Below, in pieces: positions 7,353 through 15,531 of a DNA stretch of 18,270 nucleotides (positions are counted from its first letter, which is position 1; each line of letters opens with the position of its first letter). The stretch covers positions 1 to 18,270 of the forward strand of contig DAOUQS010000011.1 of the NCBI GenBank assembly GCA_030625465.1, in the 5' to 3' direction. A model generated the notes under the pieces. It saw only the letters and a program-made list of their open reading frames with translations, was not told the DNA's origin and ran no database searches. The DNA is from Amylibacter sp. (GTDB taxonomy: Bacteria; Pseudomonadota; Alphaproteobacteria; Rhodobacterales; Rhodobacteraceae). A program made the position numbers and the translations under genes.

Positions 7353-9287
7353 TTAGCCCACCGCCTGTTCAATAGCGCCATTTTCAATTTGTGAATTTAG
7401 AAACCTAATGGTGATGCGGCGATAACCCGCTTTCTGCTTTTGCTCGAAACTGTCCGCATTGGATAGAATACGGGTTACCTCCATATTCTCTGATTTTTCA
7501 CCGTGTGTTACTTCGGTATCAACCTCCAGAAGCTCACCCCTGTCGTGCAGGGAAATTGTGACAGAGTTTACCCCGACCTTTAAATCAAAAATACTATTTT
7601 CTTCTTGTTTGCCGAAACTGTCACGCGGGGCTAAAAACAGCAAATCATTCGCCGCAAGCTTTACGCGCTCCCTGAATTTGTTCGGAAGGTTGATGCTTAG
7701 TTGCGCATCCAGCCAAAGGCCTAGACGAAATGCATCTCTTTTTGTTGGCTTGAATGAAACGCGCACCCATCGTTCATGGTGGCGCGCCAGAACTTCATTA
7801 ACGGGCCCGCGGTCGGTTACAATTCCACGATCCAGCTTAATGACCTCATCTGCGGCGGTCATTAAATAATCGTCATCAGTTGCTAACAATACAACCTTAC
7901 CATCTGTTTTTGCTTTTAATATCAATGCCAAAAGCGCCGCTTTAGAGGCCTTATCCAGAAATAATTCCGGCACGTCAAAAACCAAAATAGCGGGGTTCGT
8001 ATGGAAAGCCCGTGCAATAGACACAATTTGGCCCTGCGCACTGAAATTATTCTCCAACTGATCGTTTAATAAATCTTCGTCACGAAACACATCTTCATAC
8101 GGATCAAGTTGCATAATCACGTCCAAAGCGGCTAATTGGTCAGATTGTGGGTCAAACCCGGTAACATTATCAATGAACGAGCCGGGCAAATTAATTGGAC
8201 TGGAAGGGACATAACCTATCCAGTGTGGATCCAACCCGTTGCGCGCAGCGTTCTGGCCTGCGAATTCGATGCTTCCGGTTTCAAACCTTCCAGTTGCGAT
8301 TGATTTAAGGATTTTGGACTTTCCACAGCCGGATGGGCCAATGAATGCAAGGCATAGACCGGGAAAAACATCACCTGAAAATGCGGCAAACCCGTCCGCT
8401 TTTAGTGCTTTGACTGATAATATACCTGAATGGTTAACTGGGTTTGTATTTTTCGCACGTGCTTGCTCCCTGACTGACAGGATTTTCTCTAGTTGATCAA
8501 TATTATGCCTGGGGGTGCGTAGCGACTGAATTTGATAACACCTAATGAAAACTTCCAGATTTAATTGATTTATGAAAATCGTCGCAATCATTGTTCCTAG
8601 GGAAATACTTGATTCTATGCTCAACCAAGCTGTCATTAGTAAAACCACAACAAACGTAAAACGCCTTAGAAAACTTGTGGTTAACCATTGGCCCAAAGTT
8701 TGAAAATCCAATCGCTGTACAGATGGGAATTTACCTTGCGCAGCCATTTCATAAAATGCGGGACCCAAGCCGCATGCATCGATTTTATCCGCGTCGAAGT
8801 TAGGTAAATCAACATTCTGAAGCCGTTCTTTTCGTAAAGGTTTTCGGAATTTCCATGCTATGAATAAAACGGCGGCGGCGACAACTGAAGGAGCTGTAAG
8901 CAAAGGGTGAATGAACCCAACTAGAAAAGCCCAAAACAATGCAAAGTATGAATCCTGGAAGAATATCACGCCGCGCACATTCACCACATATCGTTGCAAT
9001 GCTTTCATACGCATCAACTCGATCAGGCAAACAGAAACAACAGTTGTGATGCCCAGATAAAAAAGTTTAGGCAAAGCATCACTGTTGCCCGACGGTATTA
9101 TTCTATCAACAATGATTAAAGCGATTGCGGGCAGGCCAACCAATAAGAAACTTGTCATAAAACCTAAAACACCTGATGCCAGCCGCATCCATGCAGGCAG
9201 ATACTGCCCCGGCTTCATATTCTTTGAAATGCCGCGGCTGGAGGTTTTCTTGCTGTTTGAATTAGGGACTGCTAAGTTGTGCAGCAT
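7353..9287 (-). CDS. ABC-exporter-like protein with degenerate ATPase motifs and an extra C-terminal domain
   Basis: Counting from the ATG at 9287 (AGGAGA six bases upstream) this is a 644-residue protein resembling the permease-ATPase of type I secretion. Hydrophobic segments lie near residues 36-60, 74-92, 112-145 and 208-240, and VDRIIPSG matches the usual x-D-R-V-x-P element after the first helix. The nucleotide-binding domain (about 286-500) has a perfect Walker A, GPSGCGKS (317-324). The Q-loop reads YVPSS (Ser for Gln), the signature reads NFSAQGQ, Walker B is LVFDVP (D438 kept, Val for the catalytic Glu), and the switch reads LLATDDD (Asp for His). Binding of ATP is plausible; normal hydrolysis is doubtful. 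Residues about 505-635 are not part of a standard exporter and have the strand-helix-helix-strands-helix-strand pattern of an RsbW-like HATPase. It lies 54 bases after the preceding gene and abuts the HlyD-like gene. Confidence 0.82.
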   Translation of the reverse strand: MLHNLAVPNSNSKKTSSRGISKNMKPGQYLPAWMRLASGVLGFMTSFLLVGLPAIALIIVDRIIPSGNSDALPKLFYLGITTVVSVCLIELMRMKALQRYVVNVRGVIFFQDSYFALFWAFLVGFIHPLLTAPSVVAAAVLFIAWKFRKPLRKERLQNVDLPNFDADKIDACGLGPAFYEMAAQGKFPSVQRLDFQTLGQWLTTSFLRRFTFVVVLLMTAWLSIESSISLGTMIATIFINQLNLEVFIRCYQIQSLRTPRHNIDQLEKILSVREQARAKNTNPVNHSGILSVKALKADGFAAFSGDVFPGLCLAFIGPSGCGKSKILKSIATGRFETGSIEFAGQNAARNGLDPHWIGYVPSSPINLPGSFIDNVTGFDPQSDQLAALDVIMQLDPYEDVFRDEDLLNDQLENNFSAQGQIVSIARAFHTNPAILVFDVPELFLDKASKAALLALILKAKTDGKVVLLATDDDYLMTAADEVIKLDRGIVTDRGPVNEVLARHHERWVRVSFKPTKRDAFRLGLWLDAQLSINLPNKFRERVKLAANDLLFLAPRDSFGKQEENSIFDLKVGVNSVTISLHDRGELLEVDTEVTHGEKSENMEVTRILSNADSFEQKQKAGYRRITIRFLNSQIENGAIEQAVG

Positions 9288-9341
9288 TATATTTCTCCTG
9301 ATACGCTTGTGGGTTGTGCGCAATTGGCAAGGTAATGGGGT

Positions 9342-10802
9342 TTAATTTCGATTTTCTGCCTGCATTATTTTATTCACATAATCAGACAGTGAAATGAATT
9401 CACCCGTATTTTTTACTACGGAAGGCGCAGGTTCTTCCTGTTTTTCAACCGTACCATTCAGTTCTTCCAGCAAGCGTTCAACAATGTTTTTCTTTACCGA
9501 TATTTCCCCGTTTGCAGACGGATTCGATGTGCCAGAACCAATTGAGTTATCTTGTGTGGATTGTTTTAAAATACTTTCGACAACAAGCTTCCGAATCCTT
9601 TCCTCTTCGGAAATCTGTGGATTTGTACGTTCGGGCAGAATGCCTGTGCTTTTTGCATTTTCAGCCAGCCTTTGATATGCTTCGGATAATGATCCATTCT
9701 GCCTAGCGGTATTATTGTCTACGGGTCGTAGCTTATTTGATAACCTCAAGGACAGGTTGTCTATTTTTATTTCAAGGTTACGCAAAGACTCGTTTAATAA
9801 TGCCAGCTCTGCCACTATTTTGAGTGAAGTGCCTTGTGCATTTATTGGATTATACTGTGTTGCTTGAATAGTGTTTTGTCGCTGATTGTTTTGCGATGGT
9901 ATAACTTCAAACCTGTTTACATCCGCGGGTAAACTACGCCCTTGGGCCTGCCGCGCAAAGCTGTTTGCGAAGGTGTCGTAATCGCGGGTTGTAAGTGGTT
10001 GTGCGGGGACTGCTGGAAATTGGGTATTCCCGTTTGTTACCTTTTGCACATTTTGGCGTAATGCCTGTGTGGGTTGGGTCGTTTGAAGGCCGGCACTGCG
10101 TGTATTAACCCAGGCATCCGGTGACGTCAGGTCCGCATTTTGCTGGCCTGTTTGCTGGCTGGGGACGGGCCAACCCCTGGGAAATACAAAAGATGCCTGA
10201 TTTTGTGAGACCCACCTTAGATATGTAACCGTTGCTGCAAAACCGGAAAGTGAAAATGCCTGAAGTGTCTCCAATTCGCGGCGGATGATTAATTTCTCGC
10301 CCGTGGATAGAAGTGCTTCAAGCCTTTGGTCAATCGGACCTAGAATAGAATTAGGCAACGGCAATTCATTTTTCCGGTCGGAAATGAAAAATGTATCCGC
10401 AGGTGTGATCCCGGATATGTTGATCTGGGGATTTCCTTGTGGTGTTAGTCCGATTTCCAGTCCATTTTTTTGCGCTACGCATATCGTTGTTGCATTTTGG
10501 CATGTAACTTCAAATACATCTTCATCCAGCCTCGGGCTTGTACTGAAACGTGCATATCCATCAGGGTCAAACCGAAAATACACCCCTTCAACGAAGCCCT
10601 CTTGAAATGTTGGCCAGCCAAAAGATCCGCGGATTGTTTGTGCGCCTTCCCGCGCACCTATGGCAAAAGGTAACGAAGTATCCAGAATGGCGGTTGCGGT
10701 TTCAGTACCCTCACCGTTAACATTCTGGGCCAATGCCGGATTGGTTAACGGCAACAAACATATCAACAAGGCGGTGATGCATGTATATGATAAGGTTTTC
10801 AT
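9342..10802 (-). CDS. Secreted protein of unknown family with Gln/Asn/Pro-rich linker and coiled coil
   Basis: A 486-residue exported protein I cannot assign to a family. The signal peptide (residues 1-24, cleavage after ALA) is clear. Residues about 30-200 look folded: a beta-rich part (around GSFGWPTFQEGF and YFRFDPDGYARFS) with two cysteines (C101, C108) that could form a disulfide, then a helical part. Residues about 205-325 are rich in Gln, Asn, Thr and Pro and are probably an extended linker. Residues 326-358 form a likely coiled coil (L and I at heptad spacing). The tail holds two further charged helices (about 395-412 and 435-452) and a final segment. The start is the ATG at 10802, which overlaps the upstream TGA as ATGA and has GAAGGAAA upstream; a longer reading frame exists but lacks this support. 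The coupling suggests it works with the DUF3131 protein in the periplasm. Confidence 0.8.
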   Translation of the reverse strand: MKTLSYTCITALLICLLPLTNPALAQNVNGEGTETATAILDTSLPFAIGAREGAQTIRGSFGWPTFQEGFVEGVYFRFDPDGYARFSTSPRLDEDVFEVTCQNATTICVAQKNGLEIGLTPQGNPQINISGITPADTFFISDRKNELPLPNSILGPIDQRLEALLSTGEKLIIRRELETLQAFSLSGFAATVTYLRWVSQNQASFVFPRGWPVPSQQTGQQNADLTSPDAWVNTRSAGLQTTQPTQALRQNVQKVTNGNTQFPAVPAQPLTTRDYDTFANSFARQAQGRSLPADVNRFEVIPSQNNQRQNTIQATQYNPINAQGTSLKIVAELALLNESLRNLEIKIDNLSLRLSNKLRPVDNNTARQNGSLSEAYQRLAENAKSTGILPERTNPQISEEERIRKLVVESILKQSTQDNSIGSGTSNPSANGEISVKKNIVERLLEELNGTVEKQEEPAPSVVKNTGEFISLSDYVNKIMQAENRN

Positions 10803-12730
10803 TGGGTTTCCTTCGTTTGGGCCGGGTGTCGATAGGCGGGTAGCCAATCTGATTTTTGTGGTGGATCCGGCAGTCCGCGTTTTATGCGCAGGTCACGGTC
10901 ACGGAATTGTGTAAACCAGACTTCGGATGTGGCATTTGATGCCGTTAGAATTTTCCCCTGAACCTTGTGTAATAATGAGGCCAGTAAAATACCGTTATTG
11001 TTGGCTGTCTGGATTTCGATAAAGCCATTTCCGCCCTCGTACAGGCCTTCGTAAAAGCCCCGTTCTGGGTCGTATAATTCGATAACAGCTTCATAAAGAA
11101 TATCTGTGTAATAGGTTTCCCATAATGCCCACAATCCGAATGCCGCTTTTGTTGCAATGGCTGCATGTTCAGGTGCATAATCGCCCCTTGGCGTTACAGT
11201 ATTCCACGGATACCCATCCGAGAAAATTGTATCATAAGTGAAATAGGGCGGCCCCTTGACGTTGTGTTCGGACCGCGCGGTCATATACCCCTGAATTTCG
11301 TATCTATTTTGTTGAACCTGATAGATGCGATCTGCAAATTCGGCACGCCAACCGTCCGAATGCACTTGGTCATTTGAAGTATCGTCATGCGGCAGATCCC
11401 AATTCAATTCTAGGCCGTCCAGCAGGTAACTTTCAGTCACAACATAGTTTTGTGAATGGAATATCCGCGGATCACGACCATCATACGGGACACGCACATT
11501 AAAGATGTTTGTGGTCAAATATGGCTCTGCGCGATGTGCAAAATACGGCTTGAAACCCCAAAGTGCAAATCCCTTGGCGGCGTATTCCTCATAGCCAAGC
11601 CGGCCTTCTTGGGCGTAGACGGTTTCTTTGGTCTCTTTATCTATTGCGGCACCGTATAATACACCGTCGGCGTCTATAACATTCGCAAAATCCCAGCGTA
11701 AAAGCATTCTGTCGATCGTGTTGGCCAGATAAGGGTAACGATTTCGAACGATTCGCATCCACACCAGTAAACGCCCTAAATCCAGTGCTGAATATCCGAT
11801 TTCACCGATTTTATTCGTATAATCAACTTGTTCGCCGGTTTTCGTATTATAGACTTTATTGGGGAGTTCCCGCCGAAATAATTTAAGGTTCCGCAATGTT
11901 GTCAGCAGCTTGAGCATACGCTTATCGAATTCCGGTTTTTCAATCAAACACAGCTCAAACGCGGAGACCAGGCCGCTGACATATGATGCCGTATCCCACA
12001 TGGTTGTAGAAGGGTATCCGCCTACCGAATTGGCCAACCCTGTGGTTTCTTGTGTGAATTTCTCAAAATAACCCCATGCGACTTTGGCGGCTTTCAGTTC
12101 CCGTTCATTCAGAAACCCCCGGCGCTGTTTATAGTCACGAACATAAGCATTACTTTTTTTGTAGCCCGTTTTTGCCTGCGCATTCAAACCATCAAGCCTG
12201 TCAAAATAATTTTCCGGCATTTTACACATTCTGAGTGGTGCGAACCGTTTCGGCTGGCCTGTCACAGTAGCCATGGTTTCTATCGGGATCGCACCGCGCA
12301 TCAAGCTTGGTAATTGTTGTAAATTGGTTTCTGCCTGTGGTGTTAAAGTCATTGCACCCAGATTAAAGTCGGCAGGATCATAAATTTTCGCGTCGGTTAA
12401 GGCATTATTCGCCTTCCTATTACCTAAGGAAAGTTTTTGTTGGGCGTTTATCTTGTCTGCCTCTTCTTGCAGATCTTCCCTTCGTTCAATGCGTGCTTTT
12501 TCCTTGGCCATATTACCAACGACTGTTTCGCCGACAGCTTGTCCCAGGATAAGCACTGCTGCAAGAAATCCGCAGGTAACCAAAATGGCCCCTAAACCAA
12601 TCGCCAGTTTTCGAATTTCCAAATTAATAGATAACACACTTACATCCAGTCTGGCCCGTGTAGCGGACATTTCTAATTTGTTTCTAGGGGGATTCAGTAA
12701 ATTTCGTGATAACTGCCAAGAGTAATTCAC
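10799..12730 (-). CDS. Membrane-anchored DUF3131 (glycosidase-like fold) protein
   Basis: A 643-residue protein with one N-terminal membrane helix (about 43-65), a charged helical stalk (73-100), and a large periplasmic domain. Residues about 212-590 match DUF3131. The diagnostic segment is AWGYFEKFTQETTGLANS then MWDTASYVSGLVSA (to about 256), followed by repeated helical hairpins with conserved aromatics and acids (RWDF, LYGA, GLYEGG). DUF3131 is, to my knowledge, related to alpha/alpha six-hairpin glycosidases and often encoded near glycan genes. A glycan-binding or glycan-cleaving role is therefore inferred, not shown. Candidate acids include D246, E310 and E538; I cannot say which are catalytic. 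The long start is GTG at 12730 without a clear ribosome binding site; ATG at 12670 also keeps the membrane helix. Its TGA overlaps the next start as ATGA. Confidence 0.85.
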   Translation of the reverse strand: MNYSWQLSRNLLNPPRNKLEMSATRARLDVSVLSINLEIRKLAIGLGAILVTCGFLAAVLILGQAVGETVVGNMAKEKARIERREDLQEEADKINAQQKLSLGNRKANNALTDAKIYDPADFNLGAMTLTPQAETNLQQLPSLMRGAIPIETMATVTGQPKRFAPLRMCKMPENYFDRLDGLNAQAKTGYKKSNAYVRDYKQRRGFLNERELKAAKVAWGYFEKFTQETTGLANSVGGYPSTTMWDTASYVSGLVSAFELCLIEKPEFDKRMLKLLTTLRNLKLFRRELPNKVYNTKTGEQVDYTNKIGEIGYSALDLGRLLVWMRIVRNRYPYLANTIDRMLLRWDFANVIDADGVLYGAAIDKETKETVYAQEGRLGYEEYAAKGFALWGFKPYFAHRAEPYLTTNIFNVRVPYDGRDPRIFHSQNYVVTESYLLDGLELNWDLPHDDTSNDQVHSDGWRAEFADRIYQVQQNRYEIQGYMTARSEHNVKGPPYFTYDTIFSDGYPWNTVTPRGDYAPEHAAIATKAAFGLWALWETYYTDILYEAVIELYDPERGFYEGLYEGGNGFIEIQTANNNGILLASLLHKVQGKILTASNATSEVWFTQFRDRDLRIKRGLPDPPQKSDWLPAYRHPAQTKETQ

Positions 12731-12748
12731 TAAAATTTTCTATAGTTT

Positions 12749-13198
12749 TTAACAAAAATTAAGAACCAGACGGTTTTCATGTGCAACACGGCGAAACGTA
12801 AAAGAAGTGGTGATTTCACGGATCAGCAACCAGCCAAACCCACCTTCGGGCAAGTCTTCCAAATCGACTTCGCCCTGTAATGGTGTTTCCTTGGTTTCGG
12901 GGGGGGTAAATTCTTTTCCATTGTCGCAAATTTTGGCTACGATAACATTGTTTGTCACGTCAATATCGATACTTACATGGCCGGATCTTTCAAAGGGGAA
13001 TCCGTGTTCGATGACATTGTTCAACGCCTCTGCGATCACAATTTGCACATCGATAATTTTTCCATGGGGGATACCTGTCTGTACCAGCCACTTGCCAACA
13101 TCATCTAGCAAGCCCGGCACAAGTCCCTGACAGTTCGTGATATTTTTATGAAAGGAAAAACCGGTTTGTCTTTTGTGTTTATGAATATTCACATTCAT
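12749..13198 (-). CDS. RsbW-like serine kinase / anti-sigma-type HATPase
   Basis: A 149-residue cytoplasmic single-domain GHKL ATPase of the RsbW/SpoIIAB type. The N-box is AEALNNVIEHGF with E57 and N61, the G1 box is CDNGKEF with D92 and G94, and the glycine lid is LPEGGFGWLLI (G119, G120, G122). These proteins bind ATP, phosphorylate a STAS partner on Ser, and otherwise hold a target protein inactive. All nucleotide-binding elements look intact, so activity is likely. The ATG begins directly after the stop of the STAS gene, the usual antagonist-kinase pairing. No sigma factor is encoded nearby, so the held target is unknown; the C-terminal region of the ABC-like protein or a distant sigma factor are candidates. 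Confidence 0.9.
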   Translation of the reverse strand: MNVNIHKHKRQTGFSFHKNITNCQGLVPGLLDDVGKWLVQTGIPHGKIIDVQIVIAEALNNVIEHGFPFERSGHVSIDIDVTNNVIVAKICDNGKEFTPPETKETPLQGEVDLEDLPEGGFGWLLIREITTSFTFRRVAHENRLVLNFC

Positions 13199-13555
13199 TT
13201 AGGATAATTGCCCTTCTGTATTCTTGGCAGCTTGAAGTGCATCTTCGACAGAGCGATGAACGCGGAATACTTCATCCATACGGGTTAATTTGAATACTTT
13301 TTCAACCATTGGGGTTAGCCCGGTGATTTCAAATTTTTTGTCTGCCCCCATGTATTTCATCACTGAAACCAGCGCGCCCAAACCAGAGCTGTCCATGAAT
13401 TCAACTTTTGTCATATCAAGTAGTATGTATTCGACGCCTTCATCGGCGACCGCACGAATACCCTCTTTGAACTGAATAGCATGTGCCGCATCCAGACGGG
13501 ATTCTTCCAGTTTAAGATGTGTGACCGTTCCGTTTTGTATTGTTTCAAAATTCAT
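13199..13555 (-). CDS. STAS-domain anti-sigma factor antagonist (SpoIIAA/RsbV-like)
   Basis: A 118-residue single STAS domain. The phosphorylation loop is FMDSSGLGALV, with D55 and S56-S57. S57 aligns with the Ser that RsbW-type kinases phosphorylate in SpoIIAA. Other family features are LLDMTKVEF before the loop and F-K-L-T-R-M-D-E-V-F-R-V-H near the end. When unphosphorylated, such proteins bind the partner kinase and release its target. The ATG overlaps the acyltransferase stop (ATGA at 13552-13555) and the stop abuts the kinase start, so acyltransferase, STAS and kinase are probably made in fixed proportion. That ties the switch physically to a membrane acyltransferase and the downstream envelope genes. 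Confidence 0.93.
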   Translation of the reverse strand: MNFETIQNGTVTHLKLEESRLDAAHAIQFKEGIRAVADEGVEYILLDMTKVEFMDSSGLGALVSVMKYMGADKKFEITGLTPMVEKVFKLTRMDEVFRVHRSVEDALQAAKNTEGQLS

Positions 13556-14724
13556 CTGTTACTCCTTTTTGTTATCTTAGGCTGTATAAACCTTGAGATT
13601 TGGCTAATGTTTGGGAAAATTCCCAATCCGATTGTCCAGCCAAGCCCCGGTATTTTCGATAAAACCACAACAGTAATGCTCGACATCAAAATGGCCCATG
13701 TGACCTTTGACAGAACAAAAACAATTGGTGACAAAGTACTATCCCATAAGGTTATTTCCGCTAGATCCAGAAATGCGGGATGCACAAGATATATTCCAAA
13801 GCTATACGGGGCCAAACGTGATAACCAATAAAACCCGCTAAGGCGTTGGCTTGACATAAACAGGAAAAATAAAACGACCGGCATTAAGAAATCAGCCCAA
13901 AACCCAGGTGCATAATTAAATTGCCAGTTTCCGGATTGTATAACACGCATGCTATAAATCAGCTTTAACAGATATAGAATAATACCGGTAAACAGGATCA
14001 TGTTAAAATACGGGGCCAGACCGTTACGGACATTTATATTCTTGTAAATACCCAACCCTGCGGCGGCGACAAAACCATATCCCACGTAAGTAATAATTTT
14101 CACAAACCGGATCAGATAGTCGATACCGGGCACCACATCCGAATGTGCCCATAACCAGATATCAACCTCGCGCTTTGTAAACAGACAAAGCAATACCAAC
14201 ACGCCAATCCACGGTTTTTCAACGGCAATCCAGTAAATCGGATACAACAGAACCAAGCAAAAAAGCGTTGGCAAAAAATGCATGTGGTATTGAACATCCC
14301 CCAGCAAAACAAATCCAACCCAGTCAACAGGGTTGGCCAGCTGCGCCCAAATCGCATCTTTATAACCGAAGAAATGCGCTTTGATCAGGCGGTAAAATGC
14401 GTAAAAGGCCACCCAGAATAAAAACGGCCGCATTAACCTTTTGCTTTGTTTGGTGATCACGGCAGTATAATTGCGCGGGCGATTGTCCAGCGATAAAAAC
14501 AACAGGAAAAGCGCTATGATGATAAACAGTTCTGTGCGGGCCAGATACATCACCGAACGGAACATCACCGGACCGGTGCGTTCCCACAGGCTGAAATCGG
14601 GGAACGGCTGCCCGTTTACATCCGAAGAGGCGTGCAATCCCACCATTGATACGCCTGCGATCAAACGCAGGCCGTCAATCCATACCATTCTGTCCGCTGA
14701 TTCCTGAATCACGCAATCCTTCAT
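13552..14724 (-). CDS. Acyltransferase family 3 membrane protein (OafA-like)
   Basis: A 390-residue integral membrane protein with about ten hydrophobic helices and the Acyl_transf_3 N-terminal signature: W15-I-D-G-L-R20 and, in the first helix, H31 (GLHAS), the conserved His of O-acyltransferases. Near the C-terminus, LSRLAPYSFGIYLVHP is typical of the family. Members move acetyl or other acyl groups onto sugars of polysaccharide, lipopolysaccharide or peptidoglycan. The substrate is unknown; the operon's DUF3131 protein suggests a glycan. The ATG at 14724 has GAAAG four bases upstream; a TTG at 14733 would add three residues. It is the first gene of the seven-gene operon and faces the divergent ompA-like gene across about 130 bases. 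Confidence 0.9.
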   Translation of the reverse strand: MKDCVIQESADRMVWIDGLRLIAGVSMVGLHASSDVNGQPFPDFSLWERTGPVMFRSVMYLARTELFIIIALFLLFLSLDNRPRNYTAVITKQSKRLMRPFLFWVAFYAFYRLIKAHFFGYKDAIWAQLANPVDWVGFVLLGDVQYHMHFLPTLFCLVLLYPIYWIAVEKPWIGVLVLLCLFTKREVDIWLWAHSDVVPGIDYLIRFVKIITYVGYGFVAAAGLGIYKNINVRNGLAPYFNMILFTGIILYLLKLIYSMRVIQSGNWQFNYAPGFWADFLMPVVLFFLFMSSQRLSGFYWLSRLAPYSFGIYLVHPAFLDLAEITLWDSTLSPIVFVLSKVTWAILMSSITVVVLSKIPGLGWTIGLGIFPNISQISRFIQPKITKRSNR

Positions 14725-14856
14725 AACTTTCAAGAATTACTGACACATCTTTCCTAGCAAATTATTACCAATTAAAATTGAAACTATATTTGTTGATCAG
14801 GTTACCAAATCTTCACTGGTTTTGCGTATTCAATATGTAATTGGAGGATCGCAGGA
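14725..14856. promoter_or_regulatory. Divergent intergenic region between acyltransferase operon and OmpA–caspase pair
   Basis: This AT-rich gap must hold promoters for both directions. I see no confident -35/-10 pair. It contains two direct copies of TTACCAA at 14765-14771 and 14802-14808 (37 bases start to start), and a strong Shine-Dalgarno GGAGG at 14843-14847 for the + strand gene. The direct copies could be an operator but may be chance in AT-rich DNA. Confidence 0.4.
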
Positions 14857-15531
14857 ATGAAATCAGTCTACTTTTTTGCCATTATTTTTTTGGCGTTTCA
14901 AATAACGGGGCAAAGCCGGGCCCAGGTTAAATTGCCGTTGGATGCCAGTAATTGTGCCATTTTCAACGCGCTTAATTCCGACAATACACTCTATTGTAGG
15001 CAAGCAGTAAACTTGGGCACGCCTCGCGGGTTGATTGTTACCCTTGGCGGGCTTGTATCGACATCTGAGACACAGAAAACAGCGGCCAAACCACCCGCCC
15101 CTAAGGATAGCCTGACGATTGTTAAGCGGCCGGATATTGTTAAAATAGACCATAAGGCGGCTAAATCAGAAACGGGGTACTATATTCATTTTGCATTTGA
15201 TTCAGATACTCTTGAAAAATCCTACCGCGATCATCTGGATCGTTTGGCGATTGTTTTGAATTCGGAATCGATGAAGGAAAACTGTGTTAAAATTACCGGC
15301 CATACGGATACGGTCGGGAACTTAACTTATAATCTTGACCTGTCGCGTCGGCGGGCAAAATCAGTGTATAATTATCTAGGCAGTCTGAAACAGGTCGACA
15401 AAAATAGGTTTACGGTTGAAGCATTGGGCGAAAGCCAGCCCCTTCCGGATAAGTCGGGCGCAAGCCCATACAACCGGCGCGTGGAATTTTCATCAAAAAC
15501 CGATGCCGCTAAATGTACGCCGGATAGCTGA
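14857..15531 (+). CDS. Periplasmic OmpA-family (peptidoglycan-binding) protein
   Basis: A 224-residue exported protein with a signal peptide (about 1-22, cleavage after SRA). A short N-terminal region has two cysteines (C33, C47), followed by a linker rich in Lys, Ala and Pro, and then an OmpA C-terminal domain (about 107-213). That domain shows FAFDSDTL, ITGHTDTVG and YNLDLSRRRAKSVYNYL. D151 and R166 occupy the positions of the diaminopimelate-contacting Asp and Arg of E. coli OmpA, so binding to peptidoglycan is likely. There is no lipobox and no N-terminal beta barrel, so it is probably a soluble periplasmic protein. The ATG has GGAGG nine bases upstream. The next gene starts at the base after its stop, implying tight coupling with the caspase-like protein. 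Confidence 0.9.
   Translation: MKSVYFFAIIFLAFQITGQSRAQVKLPLDASNCAIFNALNSDNTLYCRQAVNLGTPRGLIVTLGGLVSTSETQKTAAKPPAPKDSLTIVKRPDIVKIDHKAAKSETGYYIHFAFDSDTLEKSYRDHLDRLAIVLNSESMKENCVKITGHTDTVGNLTYNLDLSRRRAKSVYNYLGSLKQVDKNRFTVEALGESQPLPDKSGASPYNRRVEFSSKTDAAKCTPDS

Noticed and set aside
7353..9287. ABC-like gene as a decaying pseudogene
   Set aside because: No frameshift or stop, a strong ribosome binding site and tight coupling to the next gene; the substitutions look selective rather than random.
9288..9323. Upstream extension of the ABC-like gene
   Set aside because: AGGAGA lies inside the extension, six bases before the ATG at 9287, so the shorter start is preferred.
10803..10847. Upstream extension of the secreted protein's frame
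   Set aside because: It would place 15 residues before a perfect signal peptide; the ATG at 10802 has a strong site and an ATGA overlap.
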